Source: Piper betle (lineage: Eukaryota > Streptophyta > Magnoliopsida > Piperales > Piperaceae). Taken from it: DNA of 64,000 bases. The notes under the pieces were generated by a model, which did not search any database, was not told the DNA's origin, and saw only the letters and a program-made list of their open reading frames with translations. Below, piece by piece: positions 35,424 through 46,000 of this stretch (position 1 is the stretch's first letter; every line of letters starts with the position of its first letter). A program made the translations under genes and the position numbers. The DNA lies in the NCBI GenBank assembly GCA_033002965.1, contig JAURVB010002025.1:1-64000 (forward strand). Reading direction: 5' to 3'.

Positions 35424-38298
35424 TGTAAAACCTATGACTCAAGTCAGGGATTTAAAGTTTGAATTAGTCCGTTTGACCGCTTTTTTCAATGGGGTCAATT
35501 TCAGTACATGCATATCGAGCCGAGGCCAGTCCTGTGTTATGAACCATGAGAGTCATGTGTGCCCAAGTATATGATGATAACGTCAATAAGACAGCAGTAC
35601 AATGAGTTATTAGAATATATGAGAGTACCCTCAAATTTTTCTTTATTTATTTTAGTATTAGATAGTAGAATTATTTTTCTAGGCCGAATAATGCATTAGG
35701 AAGTGTCACAGGCAGTTTGGGTGGGTTATTAGTTATAGAGCATGTCATTGTGATTTTATGGTGTATATTATGTTTTATGGGATTTTTCCCTATTTTTTCG
35801 GATTTTTTAAGGAATTATTACAAGTTAGTTATTATTTTTTACTCGAGTTAGACAAGGGGGAAACGAGTGGTTGGGGAAGAAAACAAGTGGTTGGGGTAGA
35901 AGGTCGGGGGTCATCTCATAAATAGAACTTGACTCGAGTCAGAGTTGATCGTAAATGGAACTTGACTCGAGTCAGAGTTGAGTCAAGTTTTATTTACAAG
36001 ACAACCCTTGACCTTCTCCCCCAACCACTCGTTTCCCCCTCGTCCACTTCTTTTCTCCCCCTGGCCACTCGTTTTCTTCCTTTGACCACTCGTTTTCTCC
36101 TGAACACTCATTTTCTTCCCCTGATCACTCATTTTTCCCCCTAACCACTCAGTTTCTCCCCCCGACCACTTGTCTTCTTCCCCCTTGACACCTATTTATT
36201 CCAAACCCTCGACGCCACCTGTTTAGCTATTGCCGATTCTGCTGCTGTTGATTGTCACCGCTGCCATCCAGTCGCTGCCTCAACATTGCCAAGCCTCCCA
36301 CGACCTTTCCCAACTGGGGCAGACCCAGTGCCGCCCATCCTGGCTGGATTTTCTACCAAACTCATTCAGTCAAACCCGATCGAAATTCGGACACTGTCGA
36401 GCGCCAAAATTGAGCTCCAAGACACGCTGCAAACCCTACCCCTCGCTGATTACTGATGACAAAATGCATAATTAAATCCGACTTAATTTATTAAGGGTGA
36501 TAATTATTAGCACAACATGATAGGATTAATGAATTGACAAATTTGGTATTTTATTATAAATAAAAATAAGAAATTTGCTTGATTGAAGTGTATTAAAACA
36601 AGTGCAAAGGAACTAATTCGGTAAACTAAATAATTATCATAATCTAATACAACGTAGCATAGGAAAACTTATGTGTGATTGATGTATGATGTAGTGTGTA
36701 TATGCTATAAGATATTTGATGCATCATTCAGTTAGCGGGCGTTAGCTTCTAGATTTGATGTGTAGGTACGAAGTAAGAGCTTGCCACCTAGGTGCGAAGA
36801 CACAAATGGAGCTTCTACCACATCCATTTAGGACTCGTTTCCTGTTTTACGTTCAATTCTATTGTGTATTGTTTTATTACTTGCAGGAAGAGTTAAGTGG
36901 CATTTTATCGGATCCTACTTAACCCGGGTCATTTAATCAACCAATTTTTCGGATTAGTAACCCTCAAGGACGACATCCCTTGAGTATATTTTCAAAAATA
37001 AGATCCACCACAAGTTGCCTTCAGGCCTATTATATATACCCCTTCCCAGACCTATATATAGTTTTATCGAGTTTTTAGTGAGGCGAGAGCTGGGAAAACT
37101 TACTCACATGTACCATTAGTGGGTGCACATGCCAGTCAAAGTAGGCTCTGGATTAGTGAGTAGGATGTTCCAATCCAAAGGGATCCTGACAACTCTCATT
37201 CTTAGTTCCTCACACCCGAAGAAATGTGGAGGTTTACGGGTATTGTTTAGTACAGCGCATGTCCAGACTTGTGGTTCAAAGGGTCCTAAAGGCGACTGCC
37301 GTAGAGTACTTGGTCTTCATGCTCAAGGCTAGGAGAATTATGGAGGAAAAGAGAGGGCTTAGGATATACTAGTAGTCCTGAGGGATCAGAAAATAAAATG
37401 AGAAAATGTCGAGAGAGGCATCAGCAGTAGCAGAGCAGTCAGTTCAGGATGCTACAGGGTCTGCAGCCCAGTGGCTCCTCAGTAGATGCCCTTCAAACAG
37501 TTCTAGTGAAGTATATGAATGTTTTTCTTTATATGAGGGTTAGCTCTCTTAGCCAGTTAGCTATTAATTATATTTTTGGACCACTAACACTCGTTAGTAA
37601 CGTGTTTTGTTAATATATGTAGGTGATGAGTATGGGTTGGATGTGCCAGCCTGGACGAAGGAGCAGTGATGTCTCTTGCACACACACATTTCAGATGATA
37701 GAGTGTTAATGTTTTATTAATGTTGTCACTATATTGAGAATGATGCGATGTAATGCAAGGTATGATAATATGATATGGTATGACATTTGCTTCAGTAATA
37801 GATTTCTAATTGTGACATTTGAATATATATGTTTTAGTAAATATGTTTAGATATTGAATATATATAACAAGTAAGGCCTAGAATTGGATGTAAAAAGTGA
37901 ATTGAATGCACAGATGGGTTGAGACCTAAATGTCGAGATTGTTTTGATGTATCCAAATTAAATGTTTATGTAAAATAATATTTTATAATGGATATTGATG
38001 GTTTTATATATTTATACATGATGATTTGAGAGGGTAGTCCCGAAATGTACTTTTTGGGGGAGGCTCTACCCATTTTATTTCCGGAATTCTTATCAATTTT
38101 ATTGTAGTTATTTTGGTATGTAAACCATTTGTCATATCATCATGTAGTAGCATGTTAGGGTTTTTGTACATTCATCCATGCAAAGCGATTGACATCTTCC
38201 ATCTTAAGACGCCGAGAGTAGATCTGCATGAATTAGGTTCGGGTACCAGTGACATTCTGGTTCGGTTCTGGAACGTGAGCCAGATTTGTGGTGTTACA
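35424..38298 (+). mobile_element. Family C solo LTR, forward (2,875 bp)
   Basis: Starts TGTAAAACCTATGACTCAAG and ends TTTGTGGTGTTACA. The flanking 5-mers GTGGT (35419-35423) and ATGGT (38299-38303) differ by one base. It is inserted in the reverse outer LTR only 161 bp of host sequence from the previous insertion. Its 3' end ('gtgacattctggttcggttc', 'cagatttgtgg') resembles the 39014 copy rather than the 32411 copy, so it belongs to a second subfamily. It contains 'cacctatttattcc' (36,188), a probable TATA region, followed by a pyrimidine-rich leader. Confidence 0.88.
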
Positions 38299-38303
38299 AT
38301 GGT

Positions 38304-38861
38304 GGTAGGCGGCAGCAAAGGCGGTCGCCGGCGGAGCAAGGGGAGAAAATAAGACAGGTCGGTCGGCTTGGAGGAGGAGGCCGGGGGAGAAGAAGAAGAA
38401 GAAAAGAAAAGGTTGGGGGCAGTCTTGTAATTAAAACTTGACTTTCTTTTGACTCTAGTCAATAGTAATAATTAAATCCTAAAAAATATAAAATAAATAT
38501 GATAAAATTCTATAAAGCAAAATATGCCCAAATAAATAAAATAACATGTTCTAAACCTACCAACACACCCAAAATCCTATCTAACACATCCTAACACGAT
38601 GAATGGCCTAATTATAATTTCTACGGTCTAATGCATGAAATAAAAAAAGTCTGGCATACTGTTGTATATTATGATAACTGATTTTCCTATTGTGTTACTA
38701 ACATTATCATCATATACTCAAGTATACTTGACCCTCATGGCTCATAACACATGGTCGGCCTTAGCACGGTGCATGTGTTCTGAAACTGACTAGACTCGGA
38801 CCAACGGGTAAACCGATTGGTTTGCGAGTATAAAACCCTGACTCGAGTCACTAGTTTTATA
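38304..38861 (-). repeat. End piece of the outer family C LTR
   Basis: Collinear with 9,580-10,076: a purine-rich 'gagaagaagaag' block, 'cttgactttcttttgactc', 'ctaacacatcctaacacg' and 'gtatacttgaccctcatgg', ending CTAGTTTTATA. Confidence 0.85.
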
Positions 38862-39013
38862 GTTAGGGTGCCCTTGGGACCTGAGGCGGGGACTAGGATC
38901 ACCCTAAAAGTTCAAATACACAGCAAACAGTCTAGACTCGCGATAAACTTGTTCTAAAATCGAACTAGACTTGACTTAAATAAAATCAAAAAATAAGAGC
39001 TGAGACAGCATAG
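38862..39013. other. Short spacer between two LTRs
   Basis: It contains the right copy of the outer LTR target duplication (GTTAG) at its left end and the left copy of CATAG at its right end. It was once contiguous with 12,371-14,749 on the left and 41,502 onward on the right. No gene. Confidence 0.6.
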
Positions 39014-41496
39014 TGTAAAACCCGTGACTTGAGTTAGGGTTTTATAGTCAAAATTAGTCAGTTCGACCATTATTTTTAGTTGGGTCAATTTCAAAGCGCG
39101 CGTACCAAGCCAAGGCTGGTCTTGTGTTATGAATCATGAGAGTCATGTGTGCCTAAGTATATGATGATAACATCAGTAAGACAATAGCAAAATGAGTTAT
39201 CAAAATATATGAGAGCACGCTAGATTTTCTTTATTTATTTTAATTAGATGGTAGAATTATTTTTAGTCTAAATAATGCATTAGGATGCATTACGGGTAGT
39301 TTTGGTGGGTTTTATAGAGCATGTCATTGTAATATTGTGATGTTTTATAAAAATTTTCCTTGCTTTTCTTGATTTTTTTTTGAATTATTACTAGTTAGTA
39401 TTATTTTTCTCGAGTCGGAGTTGAGTCAAGTTTTAATTAGCAGACGACCACTTGTTTTTCTCCCCGACCATTCGTTTTTCTCTTCAACCACTCATTTTTC
39501 TCCCTGACCACTCATTTTCTTCCCCCAACACCTTACGAGATGACTCCCAACCGTCTTCTCGACCACTCGTTCGCGCACCCCGCAACACCTATTTATTCCA
39601 AATTTCCAACTTTGTCACCATCTAGTTGCCACCATCCTCCTCACCCAACTCCCTTCTCTTTTTCTCCCTTCCCTCTTCCCCACAATCCTCACTCGAGTCG
39701 GCCACAACCTTGTCGCCATCATCACATGACTAACAATTAGGTATAGAATTTTATCCGATTTTATTTGACAATGAATTGTTTTATGATTTTATTGTGATGC
39801 AAATGGTGTGATTGTAAATAGGTGTTGGTTTAAATTTAAATGCATGTTAACGGATGATAATAGTGAATTAGAGTTTGAATATAAGTGCATATAAATAGAT
39901 GTTGTCTTGTATGGATTAATGAGGAGTGTAGCATTCATGCATTATACTGGGTGTTAGTATTTAGTTTTGTTGTGTAGGTATGGAGTAGAAGCTTGCCGCC
40001 TAGGCATGAGGACACACTTTGAGCTTCTACCAGGTCTGTTTAGGACTCGATTCCTATTTTACTCTCTATTCTATTGTGTGTTGTTTTATTACTTGCAGGA
40101 CGAGTTATGTGGCATTTTATCAGATCCCATTTAACCGTGGTCATTTAATCAACAAGTTTTCCGGATTAGTAACCCTCGAAGATGAGACCCTCGAATATGT
40201 TTTCGAAAACAAGATCCACCACAAGTTGCCTTTGGGTCTATTATATAAATCCCTTCCCAGACCTATATATTGTTTTATCGAGTTTTTAGTGAAATGAGAG
40301 ATGGGAAAACTGATTTGCATGTACCATGAGCAGGTGCATGTGCAGTCAAAGCAGACTCTCAATTAGTGAGTGGGTTGTTCCGATCCCAAGTGATCCTAAC
40401 AATTCCCATTTTGAGTTCCTCACACTCGAAGAAACGTCGAGGTTTACGGATACTGTTTAGTACATCACATGTCCGAAGTTGTGGTACAAAGGGTACTAAA
40501 GGTGACTGCTTGAGAGTACTCGGTCTTCGTGCTCAAGGCCAAGAAAATTATGGAGGAAATGAGAGGGCTTAGGATATACTAGTAATCCCGAGGGATCATA
40601 AAATAAAATGAGAAAATCAATAGCAACAGAATAATCAGTTCGGGATGCTACCGGATTTGTAGCCTAGTGGGTCCTCAATAGGTGCCCTTCAGAGAGTTCA
40701 CAAGAAGTATATGAATGTTTTCTTTCATATAAAAGTTTGCTCTCATAGCTCCTTTGATATTAGTTATATTTTTGGACCAGTAACACTCGTTACTAACGTA
40801 TTTTTATAATATATGTAGGTGATGATCATGAATAGGATGAGCCAGCCAAGACAGAGGAGTAGTGACATCTCTTGCGTACACACATGTCGGATGATAGCAT
40901 GTTTAATATTTTAAGGATGATGTAATGAACTGCTATACATGATAATTTGGTGTGATATTATGTATGTTGCTAACGATAACATGTTGATAAATATATTTAG
41001 ACATTGAATAAATATAATAAGTAAGTCAAGGCCCAGAATTAATGAGAAACGTGAATAGAATGCATTGATGGGTAAGACCCAATTAGGTAAGATAAAGGTA
41101 AATTAGCAGTTGAGTTGAGAATCAATGCAGAAATGAATTATATAGTTGAATGAATTTATTGTGTGAATGTTTTATTAATTATTTACATACATATATACGT
41201 TGATTTGACAGGGTGGCCCTTAATTAGACTTTTAGGGGAAACTCAGTCCGTCTTATTTCACAATTTTTTATCAATTTTTATCATAATTATTTGGTATATA
41301 AATTGGTTGACATGTCATCCATGTACTAGCATGTTAGGTTTAATTTTGTGCATTCATCCATACATAGCAATAGACATCTTCCACCTTAAGAGGCCGAGAG
41401 TAGATCCGTAAGGTTGGGTTCGGGTTAACCGACCTAACTAGGACCAGTGACATTCTGATTTGGTTCCCAAGCATGAACTAGATTTGGAGTGTTACA
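39014..41496 (+). mobile_element. Family C solo LTR, forward (2,483 bp)
   Basis: Starts TGTAAAACCCGTGACTTGAG and ends GATTTGGAGTGTTACA, with perfect target duplications CATAG at 39009-39013 and 41497-41501. It contains 'cacctatttattcc' (39,587), a pyrimidine-rich leader, 'gtaggtatggagtagaagct', 'gtgatcctaacaattccc' and the subfamily-specific 3' end shared with 35424-38298. Small ORFs inside are not genes. Confidence 0.93.
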
Positions 41497-43007
41497 CATA
41501 GTGTTTAGTCAGCATTAAGCACCGAGGGATACTAAAGTGGCTTGCATACAACACACCATACATACGTACGCAGTAAAAAGGGTTAGACAATCAACTTGAT
41601 CCAATTCAAGATTTCACCGAAGCTAAAACCTGAGGGTGAAAAGCCTAGGTATTACATTTTATGTAATTAATAACAACTATTTTACCACTTTGAAGATTGG
41701 AAAGAGCTTGGTGGCAAAAATTCAAGAAGACTGCATGAGAATCAAATCATTATACGAAGAAAAAAAGGAGAAAATGCAAGGTGGTGATGTTGAGTATAAG
41801 TATTCAACTTTTGCACTTCTCAACCTATAGAACATGAATTTAGAGGAAGAGAGGTGTTACATGTCCATCGATAACCCAACCTTTTCCCCAAGTTTTCTAC
41901 TTCTATATAACTTCATACTTCTGAATGCAGAAGTGGAGGAGAACTCATATATGAATTCATCCATTATTTTAGAGACTTCTCTCTAGATTTTAAGTGTTTC
42001 TTGTCTCATTTTCTTTGCTTTTATTGTAATATATCATCGTGAATCTTTTTAAGTACTTGACTACCTTCGGCTTTAACAGTGCTTCCAATTAATTATTAGC
42101 CTGATCCACTACTTACCTCAGCCCTGTCTGACCGCCAACCCGAGGTGGCGTCAGCGACCACCCCATAAACCTCAGTTGCTTTTGGCCCCACCTTTTCCCA
42201 ATCTTCACTCTTTCAAGCCTAGTGCCACTTTAACTCCATGGCGGGGCACTAAATTGACTATCCCTTGTTGCACCACACCACCCCACCACCCCCTTGATAA
42301 TTAACTACTGCCATACCTTTCTTTGTTAATTGATCTCAGCCCTAATGCTGGATTCCCCATTGCCGGCGGAAAGATGGGCCGTGTAAATCGAACCGATCAG
42401 ATGCTATCTATATTTAATATATAAAAGTAATATTCATTTATAGATGGAGCCTCCGCAACACCCTGTCATTGTACGATCCACATACGATGAATTTGCCAGA
42501 TGTCCTAAAGTATTATTATGAATTTACCCATTCTTATTAAAAATATATTAATTAAATATTTACTTTAAATTTTATACTTGTTGTTAAAAACAGAAGTTTT
42601 TTAAAGATTTTACCTTATTTTATTAAAAAAGAAATAATTAAAAATTATACAATTTTCAACTATTCTTGTTAGTTAAAATGTGTAATTTTCATAAATTTTA
42701 AACTTTCTTCGTGACAAGTGGCAACCAAACCGAACGGACCACAAAGAAAGTCAAACGGGAACGACCCGAGCCGGTAGGTGGCATGCGCTTAGAGGCCATC
42801 TCCTAACCCGAGCGCAATATCTGCACTTAGAGAGGATGGGCCGTGCACAGGAAGCGACCCAACCCTTGCGCGGGCCTTCACCAGGACAACAGGTCAGGCC
42901 GTCAGGTCGTCTACAAGAACCCGTCTTTCTTTGAAGGCGGGTAGACGGAGCGGACCAAGACCAACCATCTACGACGATCCCTTCCCCTTGTGGCCGCAGA
43001 TAGATTC
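41497..43007. other. Upstream region of the myotubularin gene
   Basis: No coding sequence is supported; the small ORF at 41636-41830 has no recognisable domain. The AT-rich stretch 42,410-42,430 ('atttaatatataaaagtaat') could hold a TATA element, but it is about 600 bp from the start codon. 42,720-43,000 is richer in GC, as expected near a plant 5' UTR. The transcription start cannot be set from sequence alone. Confidence 0.45.
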
Positions 43008-43079
43008 ATGCATCATTCCCTTTGCCCTAGCCATTCATCCTCAATCCATGGAAGGCGCCGTGAGTTGGGACGCCCTTGA
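43008..43079 (+). other. Upstream ORF overlapping the main start codon
   Basis: ATG at 43008 opens a 24-codon frame ending TGA at 43077-43079. It is out of frame with the main ATG at 43048 and runs past it. If this DNA is in the mRNA 5' UTR, ribosomes starting here would miss the main start, so it could lower translation. Whether it lies in the transcript is unknown. Confidence 0.45.
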
Positions 43080-46000
43080 ATGGACCAAGATCGAGGTGTG
43101 GTTCTTTGTTTTGCTAGGTTTTGTTCCTCGGGTGAATTTGGGCAGTTTGTTTTTTTGTTTTGTTTTGTATGGTGTTGGGAGCGATGTCGATTATGCCGTC
43201 ATTTTCTTTCTTCATGACTGTTGCAGCCGGTTGGAAGTTCCGTGCCCCAAGAATTGCTGTTGGAAGGAGAAGAAGTAGTTGTGGAGGTAGCTTTCTTCTT
43301 GTGATGCCCCTTTTTGTTTTTTTTATGAATATGATATTGGTTGTAGATATGGTCTTCGATTTTTAGTTTCTTATCATCTTCTCTATTTTGGAACTAATTG
43401 TTAACATTCGGCCGTGGTGGCTTAATTGCGATCATCCTGAATTACCAAATTAACCAAGTTCGTAGATTTTGACGGCCATGGGGCTTAATTGCGATCGTCC
43501 TGAATATTTAAATTAATCATGCTCCCATTGGAACCAAATTTGAATGAATGGACACCAATTCTATGTCCAGAAAAAGTTTCTAATTTTGAGAATATCTGCC
43601 TAAGAAAACCACGGGCATGTTGTTATGATGATGGGAGCTCTTGTCAGCACGTTGTTCATTGATTATTGGAAATAGGCTGCACTGGCACACATTTTCTTGG
43701 TTTAGTAGCTTAAGATATGGCAAACCATAGTTTCCATGCATTGTCTGCGATGGTGCTATGAATACCTTGCCTGTAATTGGGATCCTCATTTTTGAGTATT
43801 AGTGAATTTTATTGTGTTTTTTTTACTGCGTTTTTTTTTACTGCTTGTACATAGATTGAACAAAGTGTCAGAGGCAAGTTGGAAAATAATAGGCATGATT
43901 TGGGACATGCTAGTGTCTTTATTCTTCTTTATTTATATTTCACTTAGTTTCGCGTGTAATGTTATTTTCTGTGTTGAAATGGTGATGAGGATGTGCTGGT
44001 GTTGTTTAAATAGGTGTTTATCACTTTCGTTTTATTATTTAAACTGTAGAGTTGTTATTGTATTTTTAAATTGCAAAATTTAAAACATAAGTAAATATTT
44101 ATGCATGAGCTGATGTTTCTAAATTCTTTTCAGGAGTTTGGTGTTGTGCTTGTTAACACGGATGAGGCTGGTACATTGATAGTGACCAATTTCCGCTTAC
44201 TATTTGTGGTAAGCTTTTTTCTTCTGTATCTGTGCCAAAATTATATGTTGAGAAATTGGCTACATTTATTGCTTTTTTTATGTCCTGAAGATTTGTTGTG
44301 GTGTTCAAATCTTTCGTGCTTGTCTCTTTATAATGGGTGAGCTGAAATTTTGATGAAAGTGTCCTTAGGCAGATAAATGTTTTATTTTCCTTTATCTAGA
44401 AACTCATATCTCATGAATCATGACATTTATGAAATTTAAAATTTACTAGCAGTTCTTCTTTGATAGATGTGAAATAATTATTTGGTTCATTGATGCAGGA
44501 CAAACATGATTGGGGATATTTTTAATTGGTACAAATATTAGGTGGTTTTAATTCAGTTTGGGTTTTAGTTATATTAGGAATTTTTATTAATTTTATGGAT
44601 TAATTTTCTTTCTTTCTCGGTAAGAGAGCTTTTTATTTGGTTGTTACATATTTAGTACATCTCTTGACTCTATTAGTTCTTTGACATTGACTTTGAGAAC
44701 TAGACTAGAATTGATAACATTGAATTAAAATTTGAGCTTTGTTTAGTGAGATGGAAGTGTCCAATTTATGGCAGCGGACGATGGTGAATCTGGTTACAAA
44801 CCCTGTTGGTGATGATTTCAGTGGGAATATTTCTCTTGATTCAGTTCTCCTGATCAATTATTCTCTTCATCATATCAAGCATCCTTCAGTCCTAGGCTTA
44901 TGATGATCATAATTTGTCTTCAATAGATGGAAATGAGTGCTAGTTTCTGCCAAAGGGAGGGTGTCATTTAAAAAATTTAAGCATTCATTATCTGTGATTA
45001 AAGAATTGAGAGACTATTTACTGGTTCTTAAGTGGAATCTCATGAAATAGTGCCAATGGATAGCATTAGCTAGGAAATGCAGCATGGGATGCTGAATTTC
45101 TTAAATCAGTGGAGGACTTGTAAGATACAAACGAATGGGCAAGGGTCATTCTAAAAATTAGTTTAAAAAATACCATAACAATACAACTTTTGGGCTATAA
45201 TATCTCAGTATCAAGCTCAGTGTATGTTGAAAGCTGTCAGTGACCAATGGGTGGCATTCCCATGCTGCAGATAGTTGCAGTGGAAGAGCCGAAGCTAGCC
45301 TGGAAGATATTGCAAAAGAGCTGCAGATAATACGAGAGATGTTGGAGCAATAAAATTTAGCAGTTTAGCAGCACCTCTCGTGAATTGGAATCACAGGCTC
45401 ATCTGAAAAGCCAGAATGTTTTCGTAAAAATAATCATACTTTCCTCATAGAAATTACATGGCTCTAGATGTTGTGACAAACTTTCCACAAGAAGCTGGTT
45501 TGGTTTGGGGATGGACCAATTAGCAACTTTTCTGCAGGGCTGAAGCAAGCACCAGTGCTTCAAGTGCTTGAAGCATTACTGGGGGATGCCAAGCCAGAGT
45601 GGAGTTGTATGTGAAAGGAGGGATCAATATCTCCTTTTTGTCTCTTGGGTCTCCTGGCTGCCATCAGGGGATAATAAATTAGCGTTCTTTTGGTTTTCCT
45701 TTTAGGTAGTAAAGAAAGGGGTCCACAAAACACGGGCGAGTAAGGCCAGCATAGAAGAGGACATTTCTTTTTCTTGCCCGTCAGCCAGGTCTTCAATGAT
45801 ATTAGTTTTCATGGAGATTTGAAGGGAAATTCTTGGGAAGACCAATTATGTCATAAAAAGTGTACTGAATCAAAAATATCCATTTTTTGTAGTTGTATAA
45901 ATTGAAAACAGAAGACATCACTCCTCATTCCTAGGAGAAAGAAAGAGAAAGATGTGTATATGATTAGAATCCTTTAAAATACAGTCTTTTAGATCTGTAT

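Larger units (their letters stand above)
14750..38861 (-). mobile_element. Outermost family C solo LTR of the nest, reverse, split by three insertions
   Basis: The LTR pieces are 14750-14761, 29960-32410, 35263-35423 and 38304-38861; joined they make about 3.2 kb. The left end TGTAACACC is the reverse of GGTGTTACA. The right end AGTTTTATA is a one-base-decayed TTTTACA. The pieces are collinear with the LTR at 7103-10076. Flanking 5-mers are GTTGG (14745-14749) and GTTAG (38862-38866), a target duplication with one G-to-A change. No internal element sequence belongs to it, so it is a solo LTR. It hosts the insertions at 14762, 32411 and 35424. Confidence 0.85.

Noticed and set aside
42931..43047. 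N-terminal extension of the phosphatase in frame upstream of ATG 43048
   Set aside because: The frame is open but has no ATG, and homologous proteins begin at or near the M(E/D)G..SWD segment. Treated as 5' UTR.
45293..45356. Short helical peptide ([17 protein letters not shown]) in intron 3
   Set aside because: Not part of the myotubularin family at this position. Flanked by closed frames and lacking splice sites that keep the gene frame.
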